Positions 6,854 through 15,700 of a stretch of 16,813 nucleotides of DNA are shown here, piece by piece. The notes under the pieces were generated by a model. It saw only the letters and a list, made by a program, of their open reading frames with translations. It was not told the DNA's origin and ran no database searches. The stretch lies in assembly GCF_048551375.1 (NCBI RefSeq), contig NZ_JBLYZJ010000023.1:1-16813 (forward strand), read 5' to 3'. The first letter of the stretch is position 1. Every line of letters begins with the position of its first letter. A program made the position numbers and the translations under genes. The stretch comes from Faucicola sp048551375 (GTDB lineage Bacteria > Pseudomonadota > Gammaproteobacteria > Pseudomonadales > Moraxellaceae).

Positions 6854-8077
6854 ATGGCAAAAGTACAGACCGAAATGTTGATGGACTTTGTCTATGAAGG
6901 CACTAATCGCCGTGGTGAAAAAGTCAAAGGTGAAGCGACCAGTCGTAGCATTGAACTTGCCAGAGCCCAACTGCGTAAGCAGGGCATCACAATTAAAAAC
7001 ATCAAGAAAAAACCCAAACCCCTTTTTAAAGGGGGAAAGGCAATTAAAGCGATTGATATTGCGATTTTTGTGCGTCAGCTTGCCACCATGATGAAGGCAG
7101 GTGTACCACTGACCCAATCATTTGAAATTGTGGCGGACGCTCTTGAAAATCCTAATATGAAAGACTTGGTGTTAAAGCTAAAAGCTGATATTGAGGCAGG
7201 GAGTAACTTTGAAACAGCTTTGCGTAAGCATCCCCGTTATTTTGATGAGCTGTTTTGTTCATTAGTTGGGGCGGGTGAGCAATCGGGTGCATTAGAAACC
7301 ATGCTAGAACGGGTGGCGGTTTATAAAGAAAAAAGCGAAATGCTAAAAGCCAAAATTAAAAAAGCCATGAAATACCCCATTGCAGTGATTGTAGTTGCAA
7401 TTATTGTTACCATTATTCTGTTGGTAAAGGTAGTACCAGTGTTTGCTGGCTTATTTAATTCATTTGGGGCGGAATTACCTGCCTTTACCCAAATGGTCGT
7501 GAATATGTCGGAATGGATGAAGAAATGGTGGTGGGTATTGTTGTTTAGTATTGCAGGAGCTGTTATAGGTTTTTCTGAAGGTAAGAAACGCAGTAAAGCC
7601 TTTCGAGATTTTTTGGATAGGTTAACTTTAAAAGCACCTATTTTTGGCAACATTGCATATCAAGCGGTGGTTGCTAGATTTGCTCGTACCTTATCAACCA
7701 CCTTTGCGGCGGGTGTTCCTTTGATTGATGCGTTAGACTCCACGGCGGGTGCGACCAATAATGTGGTGTTTTATGATGCCACCCAAAAAATCAAACAAGA
7801 TGTTGCCACAGGACAGCAAATGCAGTTTGCCATGCGTTCGACCAATTTATTCCCCAGTATGGCAATTCAGATGGTAGGTATTGGTGAGGAAGCAGGTAGT
7901 CTAGAAGAAATGCTAGATAAAGTCGCCACCTATTATGAAAATGAAGTGGATAATGCCGTGGATGGTTTAACCAGTTTGATGGAACCATTAATTATGGCAA
8001 TTTTGGGGGTATTAGTGGGTGGTCTAGTAATTGCGATGTACTTGCCCATCTTCCAAATGGGTTCGGTGGTCGGCTAA
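6854..8077 (+). CDS. pilC: Type IV pilus inner-membrane platform protein PilC, 407 aa
   Basis: PilC is the polytopic inner-membrane platform that couples PilB to pilin assembly. It has the expected two GspF/T2SSF cytoplasmic domains (about 70-195 and 272-395), each with the family pattern FxRxLATMMKAGVPLTQSFE or FARTLSTTFAAGVPLIDALD. Membrane helices lie at about 173-200, 223-240 and 380-402. Length is typical. ATG is preceded by GAGGA at good spacing, 53 bases after pilB. Its stop codon overlaps the pilD start in TAATG, which indicates translational coupling. In Neisseria the homologue is called PilG. Confidence 0.97.
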   Translation: MAKVQTEMLMDFVYEGTNRRGEKVKGEATSRSIELARAQLRKQGITIKNIKKKPKPLFKGGKAIKAIDIAIFVRQLATMMKAGVPLTQSFEIVADALENPNMKDLVLKLKADIEAGSNFETALRKHPRYFDELFCSLVGAGEQSGALETMLERVAVYKEKSEMLKAKIKKAMKYPIAVIVVAIIVTIILLVKVVPVFAGLFNSFGAELPAFTQMVVNMSEWMKKWWWVLLFSIAGAVIGFSEGKKRSKAFRDFLDRLTLKAPIFGNIAYQAVVARFARTLSTTFAAGVPLIDALDSTAGATNNVVFYDATQKIKQDVATGQQMQFAMRSTNLFPSMAIQMVGIGEEAGSLEEMLDKVATYYENEVDNAVDGLTSLMEPLIMAILGVLVGGLVIAMYLPIFQMGSVVG

Positions 8078-8955
8078 TGGGTGCTTTTTCAGAAATTATC
8101 GATTTGTTACAACAATTACCCATGCTTGCCATGATAGCTGTAGCTATTTTAGGGCTATGTGTGGGGAGTTTTTTAAATGTGGTGATTTATCGTACGCCAT
8201 TAATGATGGAACAACAGTGGAAAACCGAATGCCAGTATCTACTGCATCCTGATGAGCCTGTCGAAACACCTGTCCCTATTACCTTGAGTTTTCCTCCCTC
8301 ACGTTGTCCGCATTGTGGGCATCAAATCCGCTGGTATGAAAATATTCCTGTGGTGAGTTGGCTCGCACTTAGAGGCAAATGCAGTGACTGCAAAAACCCC
8401 ATCAGCTTTCGTTATCCGATGGTAGAGATTATCACCGCTATTTTGTCGGTATTGGTGGTGGTACAGTTTGGTGTTACCGCTCAAGCAATGGCAGGGTTAT
8501 TGCTGACTTGGATGTTGGTGGCTTTGACAGGCATTGATTTTGACACCCAGTTATTACCTGACCGTTTTACCTTACCATTGGCAGGGCTGGGATTGTTTGT
8601 GAACGTTTATGGGGTATTTGTTAGCCCAACGCAAGCAATTTTTGGCTATGTGATTGGTTTTTTATGTTTATGGATTGTGTATAAGGTGTTTTTATTGTTG
8701 ACAGGCAAGCATGGCATGGGGCATGGTGATTTTAAGCTTCTTGCTGCCTTGGGTGCTTGGTTAGGTCCAATGATGTTGCCGTTAATTGTATTTTTATCCG
8801 CCGTGATTGGCTCAATCATTGGTGTGATTTTGATGAAACGGGCAGGTGAAAGTAAGCCATTTGCGTTTGGTCCTTATATCGCTATGGCAGGCATGGTAGC
8901 GTTGTTATTTGGCAATGATATCATGCACTGGTATTTAGGAACGATGCAACCTTAA
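8077..8955 (+). CDS. pilD: Prepilin peptidase / N-methyltransferase PilD, 292 aa
   Basis: PilD is a membrane aspartic protease that cleaves the leader of type IV prepilins and pseudopilins and methylates the new N-terminus. It shows the N-terminal GSFLNVVIYR motif. The cytoplasmic zinc loop has C77-x2-C80 and C102-x2-C105, the bifunctional form with the methylation domain. Catalytic aspartates lie in GIDFDTQLLPD (D154/D156 region) and in GHGDFKLLAALGAW (D218). Several hydrophobic helices follow, with the conserved FGPYIAMAG near the end. It starts at the ATG of TAATG, overlapping the pilC stop by one base, with no separate strong ribosome site needed. coaE follows after 29 bases. Confidence 0.97.
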   Translation: MGAFSEIIDLLQQLPMLAMIAVAILGLCVGSFLNVVIYRTPLMMEQQWKTECQYLLHPDEPVETPVPITLSFPPSRCPHCGHQIRWYENIPVVSWLALRGKCSDCKNPISFRYPMVEIITAILSVLVVVQFGVTAQAMAGLLLTWMLVALTGIDFDTQLLPDRFTLPLAGLGLFVNVYGVFVSPTQAIFGYVIGFLCLWIVYKVFLLLTGKHGMGHGDFKLLAALGAWLGPMMLPLIVFLSAVIGSIIGVILMKRAGESKPFAFGPYIAMAGMVALLFGNDIMHWYLGTMQP

Positions 8956-8984
8956 CATACAACACACAATAGCAAGGAGTTGGG

Positions 8985-9587
8985 ATGCTAGTCATTGGTT
9001 TGACAGGGGGTATTGGTAGTGGTAAAAGCCAAGCCAGTGGTTGGTTTGAAGCACAAGGCATTGATGTGATTGATGCTGACATACTTGCTCGTGATGTGGT
9101 CAAAAAGGGTTCGCCCACACTTGCCAAAATTGTGGCAAAGTTTGGTGATTGGGTACTGGATTCGGCAGGTGAGCTAGACCGCCGTGCTGTGCGTGAGTAT
9201 GTCTTTAACCGCCCACAAGCCTTGATGGATTTGGAGCAGATTACCCATCCTGCGATTCGTCATCTTGCCCAACAATTACTCAAAGATAGTCAGTCGCCTT
9301 ACACCATCTTGGTCGCCCCATTATTACTCGAAGGGGCAGAAGCAGGATTAGCTAGCTTATGTGATCGAGTGATGGTGGTTGATACCACAGAAGCATTACA
9401 GCTTGAACGAGCAAGTCAACGAGATGGGCAAGACCAAGCCAAAATCAAACACATCATGGCAAATCAACTAAGTCGTGAAGCACGTTTGGCAAAAGCTGAT
9501 GATGTTGTTGAAAATAATGGTAGTTTAGAAGCGTTATATTTGCAATTAGCGAGTTTTCACCAACGCTATTTGGCAATGGCGAACTAA
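8985..9587 (+). CDS. coaE: Dephospho-CoA kinase, 200 aa
   Basis: CoaE phosphorylates the 3'-hydroxyl of dephospho-CoA, the last step of coenzyme A synthesis. It begins LVIGLTGGIGSGKS with the P-loop at residues 8-15. IDADILARDVV (substrate-binding DAD region), ITHPAIR, and PLLLEG, which marks the family, follow. Length is typical. AAGGAG lies five bases before ATG. It follows pilD closely, an order found widely in gammaproteobacteria, and is probably co-transcribed with the pilus genes. No yacG gene, which often comes next in relatives, is visible before the convergent terminator. Confidence 0.96.
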   Translation: MLVIGLTGGIGSGKSQASGWFEAQGIDVIDADILARDVVKKGSPTLAKIVAKFGDWVLDSAGELDRRAVREYVFNRPQALMDLEQITHPAIRHLAQQLLKDSQSPYTILVAPLLLEGAEAGLASLCDRVMVVDTTEALQLERASQRDGQDQAKIKHIMANQLSREARLAKADDVVENNGSLEALYLQLASFHQRYLAMAN

Positions 9588-9628
9588 TATTGAAACGCTT
9601 TTCCGAATCTATTTTTTAGGCAATAGGT

Positions 9629-9654
9629 CGTGGGTAACACTTTGCTAACCCACG
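9629..9654 (+). terminator. Stem-loop after coaE, possible terminator
   Basis: CGTGGGT (9629-9635) pairs with ACCCACG (9648-9654) across a 12-base loop, 41 bases after the coaE stop. No T run follows, so it is at best a weak intrinsic terminator or an mRNA 3' end stabiliser. Confidence 0.35.
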
Positions 9655-9684
9655 CCACTTAGTGATTTAGATGGTTTAGAAAGA

Positions 9685-9778
9685 TATAGTGAATTAAATT
9701 AAAAATAAGACTTTGAAATGTTGGGCGTATGCAATACGCCCCTACGAAACTGTCTTATTTGTAGTTTAAACGGCTATA
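9685..9778. repeat. Palindromic intergenic element bounded by TATAG/CTATA with 23-bp core
   Basis: A 94-base element starts TATAGTGAATTAAA and ends TTTAAACGGCTATA. Inside, AAATAAGAC (9703-9711) pairs with GTCTTATTT (9752-9760). In the centre is the core GGGCGTAT-GCA-ATACGCCC (9723-9741) followed by CTAC. It shares its termini with 3796-3901 and its right half layout with 10538-10594. It lies between coaE and infC. It has no coding capacity and resembles a small non-autonomous palindromic repeat. Confidence 0.7.
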
Positions 9779-9785
9779 TTTATTA

Positions 9786-9820
9786 AAAAATCCCACAGTC
9801 ATCACGAATGTGGGATTTTT
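9786..9820. terminator. Bidirectional terminator between coaE and infC
   Basis: AAAAATCCCACA (9786-9797) and TGTGGGATTTTT (9809-9820) form a 12-bp stem with an 11-base loop. A runs on one side and T runs on the other make it work in both directions. It lies 25 bases beyond the infC stop and serves the convergent pil-coaE operon as well. Confidence 0.88.
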
Positions 9821-9845
9821 GTTGGTAGTATTGCTTGACCAAAGG

Positions 9846-10367
9846 TTATTTTTTCTTAGTTGGTCCAAGTAGCATACCCATCTGACGACCTTCAACTTTG
9901 GGGGCTTGCTCAACGTTACCGATATCGGCGGTATCTGCGATGACTTTTTCAAGCTGTGCCAAGCCGATTTGTTGGTGAGCCATTTCACGACCACGGAAGC
10001 GAATGGTGACTTTCACTTTGTCTTGGTCTTCCAAGAACTCACGGATTTTACGCAGTTTGACTTGGTAGTCTGCTTCTTCTGTACCCGGACGCAATTTCAT
10101 TTCTTTAAGTTGCGTTTGTTTTTGGTTCTTTTTGGCTTCTTTGGCTTTTTGTTTTTGGTCATACAGGTATTTTCTGTAGTCCATGACCTTGGCAACAGGT
10201 GGCTTTGCATCTGGTACTATCTCAACCAAATCCAATTCAGCATCACGGGCGGTCTGTAGAGCCGTTTTAATATCCACAACACCAACTTGCTCGCCGTCTT
10301 CTTTGACTAGGCGTACCTCTTTGGCACGAATTTCCTCGTTGATGTTTAATCGATTTGATGGTTTAAT
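9846..10367 (-). CDS. infC: Translation initiation factor IF-3, 173 aa, ATT start
   Basis: IF-3 binds the 30S subunit, blocks 50S joining and checks the start codon and initiator tRNA. The N-terminal domain is NINEEIRAKEVRLV with GEQVGVV, the lysine-rich linker is YDQKQKAKEAKKNQKQ, and the C-terminal domain includes the RFRGREMAH region. An ATG/GTG-only start search would begin at codon 31 and lose the conserved N-terminus. In-frame extension upstream gives ATT at 10365-10367, preceded at eight bases by AGGAG (10376-10380). This yields 173 residues, close to the family length. An AUU start is used by E. coli infC for autoregulation. It follows thrS in the classical order, but rpmI and rplT do not follow. 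A bidirectional terminator comes instead. Confidence 0.95.
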   Translation of the reverse strand: MKPSNRLNINEEIRAKEVRLVKEDGEQVGVVDIKTALQTARDAELDLVEIVPDAKPPVAKVMDYRKYLYDQKQKAKEAKKNQKQTQLKEMKLRPGTEEADYQVKLRKIREFLEDQDKVKVTIRFRGREMAHQQIGLAQLEKVIADTADIGNVEQAPKVEGRQMGMLLGPTKKK

Positions 10368-10380
10368 AGGTCTTACTCCT
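10365..10380 (-). promoter_or_regulatory. infC ribosome binding site and ATT start codon
   Basis: AGGAG, eight bases, then ATT. This is a strong Shine-Dalgarno on a non-canonical start that only this frame can use to recover the conserved IF-3 N-terminus. In E. coli such a codon makes infC translation fall when IF-3 is abundant. The same control is inferred here. Confidence 0.8.
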
Positions 10381-10449
10381 AAAAATGATAGAAACCTTAA
10401 TTTTACTAAGGTTTTAATAAGGTTACAAGTTTAATTCACATAAAATAAA

Positions 10450-10594
10450 AAAACAGGGATATTCATCTTATATAAAATCCAAGGGTTTAAATGGTAGGGG
10501 CGTAATGCTTACGCCCTTTGTTTGATAATGGTAGTTTGGGCGTATGCAATACGCCCCTACAAATCCTGTTTTATTGCTAATTTAAACGACTATA
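10450..10594. repeat. Double palindromic element with two inverted 23-bp cores, thrS-infC gap
   Basis: Two cores in opposite orientation, at 10494-10516 and 10538-10560, can also pair with each other to form one long stem. AAAACAGG (10450-10457) and CCTGTTTT (10565-10572) bracket them. The right end TTTAAACGACTATA (10581-10594) matches the right end of the 9685-9778 element at 13 of 14 bases. It occupies most of the 251-base gap between thrS and infC, so the thrS transcript should carry a large hairpin that may reduce readthrough into infC or protect the thrS 3' end. Confidence 0.75.
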
Positions 10595-10618
10595 ATACAA
10601 TATTTATTGGGTTGGATA

Positions 10619-12547
10619 TTATTCAGCTTTTTTTGTGATACGCCCTTTTTGGGCGATGGCTTGGTTCACCAATTCAACAAACGCATCCACGCTCATTACA
10701 CCTAGGTTTTCACCCTTACGAGTACGCACGTTGACTTGACCTGCCTCAACTTCTTTATCACCCATCACCACCATAAACGGAATACGCTCTAGGGTGCGTT
10801 CACGGATTTTAAAGCCAATTTTTTCGTTACGCAAATCGGTAATCACTCGTAGCCCTGCGTCATTAAGCTGTTTTGCCACGTTTTCACAGGCTTCGGCTTG
10901 ATTATCAGTGATATTCATCACCACAACTTGCGTTGGGGCAAGCCACGCTGGCATCCAACCTGCATAATGCTCAATCAAGATACCGATAAAACGCTCAAAC
11001 GAACCCAAAATCGCTCGGTGGAGCATCAACGGCATTTCTCGCTCGCCTTGCTCATTGACAAACTCTGCCCCTAGACGTTCAGGCATATTGGGGTCAACTT
11101 GAATTGTACCGCATTGCCAAACACGACCTAAGCAGTCTTTTAGGCTAAATTCGATTTTTGGCCCATAAAACGCCCCTTCTCCTGGTAAATATTGCCAATC
11201 AAGTCCTGCGAGGTCTAACGCATCTGCAAGGGCTTTTTCGGCAAAATCCCATGACTCTTCTGTCCCCACACGTTTTTCTGGGCGAGTCGAAAGTTTCATA
11301 ATGATGTCGTCAAAACCGAAATCTCGATAAACATCTAAGGTTAATTTGATAAAGTTGGCAACTTCTTCTTTCAATTGACTTTGTGAACAAAAAATATGGG
11401 CATCATCTTGTACAAAGCCACGCACACGCATCAAGCCATGCAATGAGCCAGACGGTTCGTTACGGTGGCATGAGCCAAATTCGGCAAGACGCAATGGTAA
11501 ATCACGGTAAGATTTTAGCCCTTGGTTAAACACTTGAATATGGCAAGGGCAGTTCATTGGTTTGATGGCAAAGTCACGGCTTTCAGAGGCAGTGGTAAAC
11601 ATATTGGTGGCGTAATTGCCCCAATGCCCTGATTTTTCCCATAGGCTACGGTCAACCACTTGAGGGGTTTTGATTTCTTGGTAGCCGTTGTCTTTTTGCA
11701 CTTTTCGCATATATTGCTCAAGCACTTGATAAATCGTCCAGCCATTGGCGTGCCAAAATACCATTCCGGGGGCTTCTTCTTGCATATGGAATAAATCCAA
11801 TGCTTTACCGATTTTACGGTGATCACGTTTTTCAGCTTCTTCGATACGCTCAAGGTAGGCTTTGAGTTCTTTTTTATCCGCCCACGCTGTACCATAGATA
11901 CGTTGTAATTGTTCGTTTTTGGCATCACCACGCCAGTATGCACCGCTCATTTTGGTGAGTTTAAAGGCTTTTAAGAAACGAGTGTTGGGAACGTGAGGCC
12001 CTCGACACATATCAATGTATTCTTGGTGATAATATAAGCCCATTGCTTTTTCGTCTGGCATATCTTCGACTAGACGGATTTTGTAGTCTTCGCCACGTTG
12101 TTTGAATACGGCTAACACTTCGTCACGAGGGGTGACTTTTTTGATGACATCGTAATCTTGGTTAATCAGCTCAATCATGCGAGCTTCGATTTTTTCCATG
12201 TCTTCTGGGGTGAAAGGTTTTTCACTGTAAATATCGTAATAGAACCCCTCTTCGATGACAGGCCCGATGACCATTTTAACATCAGGGTAGAGTTGTTTGA
12301 CCGCATGACCGAGTAAGTGGGCGGTCGAGTGGCGAATGATTTCAACCCCTTCTTGGTCTTTTGGGGTGATAATTTGAACTGTGGCATCTTGGGTGATGGG
12401 GTCGCAAGCGTCCACCAGTTTGCCGTTGACTTTGCCTGCAACCGTGGCTTTGGCAAGCCCTGCACCGATGCTTTGGGCGATTTCCATCACCGTGGTTTGA
12501 CCGTCAAATTGTTTGATATCGCCATTGGGTAAAGTAATTGCTACCAT
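10619..12547 (-). CDS. thrS: Threonyl-tRNA synthetase, 642 aa
   Basis: The class II synthetase charges tRNA-Thr. Domains in order are an N-terminal TGS domain (about 1-62), an editing domain with HSTAHLLGHAV (starting near residue 73), the catalytic core, and a C-terminal anticodon-binding domain (about 535-635). Zinc ligands C333 (in MNCPCH), H384 (in DDAHIF) and H510 (in LMLHRAI) match E. coli C334, H385 and H511. Motif 2 contains RNEPSGSLHGLMRVRGF and motif 3 contains GSFERFIGILIEHYAG. Length is the family norm. ATG has AGGAAAA upstream. The leader holds an anticodon-like hairpin at 12578-12598. It sits downstream of metH and upstream of infC. Confidence 0.98.
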   Translation of the reverse strand: MVAITLPNGDIKQFDGQTTVMEIAQSIGAGLAKATVAGKVNGKLVDACDPITQDATVQIITPKDQEGVEIIRHSTAHLLGHAVKQLYPDVKMVIGPVIEEGFYYDIYSEKPFTPEDMEKIEARMIELINQDYDVIKKVTPRDEVLAVFKQRGEDYKIRLVEDMPDEKAMGLYYHQEYIDMCRGPHVPNTRFLKAFKLTKMSGAYWRGDAKNEQLQRIYGTAWADKKELKAYLERIEEAEKRDHRKIGKALDLFHMQEEAPGMVFWHANGWTIYQVLEQYMRKVQKDNGYQEIKTPQVVDRSLWEKSGHWGNYATNMFTTASESRDFAIKPMNCPCHIQVFNQGLKSYRDLPLRLAEFGSCHRNEPSGSLHGLMRVRGFVQDDAHIFCSQSQLKEEVANFIKLTLDVYRDFGFDDIIMKLSTRPEKRVGTEESWDFAEKALADALDLAGLDWQYLPGEGAFYGPKIEFSLKDCLGRVWQCGTIQVDPNMPERLGAEFVNEQGEREMPLMLHRAILGSFERFIGILIEHYAGWMPAWLAPTQVVVMNITDNQAEACENVAKQLNDAGLRVITDLRNEKIGFKIRERTLERIPFMVVMGDKEVEAGQVNVRTRKGENLGVMSVDAFVELVNQAIAQKGRITKKAE

Positions 12548-12577
12548 GATGTTTTCCTAAGTTTTCCGTTGGCAGTG

Positions 12578-12598
12578 ATGACCGCAACCATCGGTCAT
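12578..12598 (-). promoter_or_regulatory. Putative thrS translational operator, tRNA-Thr anticodon-arm mimic
   Basis: On the minus strand ATGACCG and CGGTCAT form a perfect 7-bp stem around the seven-base loop ATGGTTG. Numbered as an anticodon loop (32-38), position 33 is U and 34-36 are GGU, the anticodon of a tRNA-Thr. The stem spans -31 to -51 relative to thrS ATG. In E. coli, ThrRS represses its own mRNA by binding an anticodon-arm-like stem-loop in a similar place. The same role is inferred here from sequence alone. Confidence 0.6.
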
Positions 12599-12620
12599 AT
12601 AACCGCTAGAGTGGATAAAT

Positions 12621-12649
12621 GTATTTGAGAAATCAGGGGGTAATGTCAA
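12621..12649 (-). promoter_or_regulatory. Possible thrS promoter
   Basis: A perfect -35 TTGACA lies on the minus strand (12644-12649). At 17 bases the -10 candidate is AAATAC (12621-12626), a poor match. If used, the leader would begin near 12612 and include the anticodon-like hairpin. No clear terminator for metH was found, so readthrough from metH is also possible. Confidence 0.35.
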
Positions 12650-12772
12650 ACATACCTTGTTTGTTTTGCCCACATTCTCGAGGTTGTGACAGCAATGTCA
12701 TGGGTGAGCGTTCATCAACAAAACATTGCGAATCGTTAAGTATAACAAAAAGTTGCTGTAAAAAAAAGTTGC

Positions 12773-15700
12773 TTACAAATTCGGATTTAGCCATTTTTCC
12801 GCAGTTTGTTTATCCCACCCTTTCCGCTTGGCATAGTCTTCCAACTGGTCTTGGCTGATTTTACCCACATTAAAATACACACTCTCTGGGTGCGAGTAAT
12901 AAAACCCACTCACGCTAGACGGTGGATACATGGCATAGCTTTCCGTCAAGAACGTACCAATCGCATTGGTCGTATCAAGCCAATCAAACAGCTTGCCTTT
13001 TTCGGTATGGTCAGGACAGGCAGGATAACCCGGAGCTGGGCGGATACCAACATACTTTTCTTTAATCAGCTCTTCGTTGGTCAAGCTTTCATCGGCTTGA
13101 TAGCCCCAGTATTCTTTACGAATCAGCTCATGCAGTTTTTCGGCAAAGGCTTCGGCAAAACGGTCGCAAATCGCTTGTACCATAATCGCTGAATAATCAT
13201 CGCCTTTGGCTTTATACTCATTGGCAAGTTCATCTGCCCCAAACAGCGACACGGTAAAGCCACCTAAATAATCCTCACCCTGTGGCGATACAAAGTCCGC
13301 TAAACTATAATTTGGCTTGCCACTGGCTTTGTCCGATTGTTGGCGTAGGTGTTCAAAGGTGTGCGTCACTTGGTTATTTTCGTCAAACACTTGCACGCTG
13401 TCGGCTTGTGAGCGTGCGGCAGGGGCGATTTTGAATACCGCTTTTGCTGTGACCAGTTGTTCATCAATCAGCTTGTTTATCATCGCTTGGGCATTGGCAA
13501 ACAGGTCTTTGGCTTCTGTGCCGACCACTTCATCATCAAAGATTTTTGGATATTTGCCGACCAGTCCCCATGAGATAAAGAACGGCGTCCAGTCAATATA
13601 CGGCAATAAATTTGCAAGCGGATAGTCATCTAGTACGATTTGCCCTAATGTATTAGGCTTAGGCGGTGTGTAGTTTTCCCAGTCAAAGGCAAAGCCTTGT
13701 TCAATAGATTCGGCATACGACAGTTTAGGGGCTTTGGGTTGGCGGTTGGCAAGGCGTTCACGGACTTCCGCATATTCCGTGCGTAAATCGTTGATAAAGT
13801 CGCCTCGTTTTTCTTTTGACAATAGGGTCGTAGCCACACCCACCGCACGACTGGCATCCGCCACATACACGACTGCATCATTTTGGTAATTCGGTTCGAT
13901 TTTGACGGCGGTATGGGCTTTGGATGTGGTCGCTCCGCCTATCATCAAGGGTAGGGTAAAGCCCTGTTCTTGCATTTGCTTGGCGACATAGACCATTTCA
14001 TCAAGGCTGGGGGTGATTAAGCCTGACAGCCCGATGATATCGACTTTTTCGTCTTTGGCTACCTGTAGGATTTTTTCACAAGGCACCATGACGCCCAAAT
14101 CAACGATTTCATAGCCATTACAGCCCAGTACCACGCCGACGATATTTTTACCGATATCATGCACGTCACCTTTGACGGTTGCCATCAGCACCTTGCCTTT
14201 GGACTGCCCTGCGATTTTTTCGGCTTCGATATACGGATTGAGCCACGCCACCGCTTGCTTCATCACACGAGCAGATTTTACCACTTGCGGTAAAAACATT
14301 TTGCCCGCCCCAAACAAGTCACCCACCACGTTCATGCCGTCCATCAAAGGCCCTTCGATGACATCCAGCGGACGTGGGTATTTTTGCCGTGCTTCTTCGG
14401 TGTCTTGGTCGATATAAGTCGTCACCCCTTTGACAAGGGCGTGTTCGATACGTTTTTCGACAGGCAATTCACGCCATGATAAATCCACCGTGCTGTCTTT
14501 TTTCTTACCACTGAGATAATTTTCCGCCACTTGCATCAAATGGTCGGTGGCATCTTGACCACTGTCGCCCTGTTTGCGGTTCAAAATCACATCTTCAATC
14601 GCATCACGGGCATCTTTTTCGATATCATCGTACAGCTCAAGCATCGCAGGATTCACAATCCCCATGGTCATGCCGTTGTTAATCGCATGGTACAAAAACA
14701 CCGCATGAATCGCTTCACGAATCGGATTGCCACGGAACGAAAACGACACATTCGACACACCGCCAGACACCATCGCATTCGGCAGGTTGTCGGTAATCCA
14801 CTTGGTCGCATTGATAAAGTCCAAGCCGTAGTTATTATGCTCTTCAATGCCTGTCGCCACCGCAAAAATATTGGGGTCAAAAATAATATCTTCACTGGGA
14901 AAACCGACTTCATTGACCAAAATGTCATAAGAACGCTTACAAATCTGAACCTTTCGCTCAAAGGTATCGGCTTGCCCTTGCTCATCAAACGCCATCACGA
15001 TAATCGCCGAGCCATAACGCCGACACAGCTTGGCTTTTTCTACAAATTCATCGTAGCCTTCTTTTAAGGATATGGAATTGACCACCGCCTTGCCTTGCGT
15101 GCATTTTAGCCCTGCTTCGATGATATCCCATTTTGACGAATCAATCATCAACGGCACACGGCTAATGTCAGGCTCACTGGCAATGAGATTGATAAAATGT
15201 ATCATGGCTTGCTTGCTGTCGAGCATGGCTTCGTCCATGTTGATATCGACAATCATCGCACCGCCATCGACTTGGTCACGAGCCACATCAAGGGCTTCGG
15301 TGTATTCTTCGTTTTTAATCAGCCGTAAAAACTTCTTCGAACCAGTCACGTTGGTACGCTCACCGACATTGACAAACAGGCTGTCACGAGTGATGTTAAA
15401 GGCTTCTAGCCCTGACAATCGGCAAGCAGGTTTGTATTCTGGTAAAGCACGAGGGGCGAACTTGGAAGTCATTTCGACAATTTTGCCAATATGAGCAGGG
15501 GTCGTACCACAGCAACCGCCCACGATATTCACCAAGCCCGATTTGGCAAAATCCGCCACCATCGTTGCGGTCTGTTCGGGGGTTTCGTCATATTCGCCAA
15601 ACTCATTCGGCAAGCCAGCATTGGGGTGAGCGGACACAAAAGTTTCGCAGACATCGGACAAGGTTTTGATATGTGGTTTTAGGGCATCCGCCCCCAACGC

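Noticed and set aside
9846..10277. Short IF-3 starting at the GTG at 10277
   Set aside because: It loses the conserved N-terminal NINEEIRAKEVRLV region and has no ribosome site. The ATT start explains both.
12619..12858. 79-codon plus-strand ORF with CPHSRGCDSN between thrS and metH
   Set aside because: It overlaps the thrS promoter region and the metH 3' end, has no ribosome site, and its cysteines look like chance.
14531..15067. 178-codon plus-strand ORF and other long ORFs opposite metH
   Set aside because: They are shadows of the metH coding strand, with no ribosome sites or family motifs. metH is intact across all its domains.
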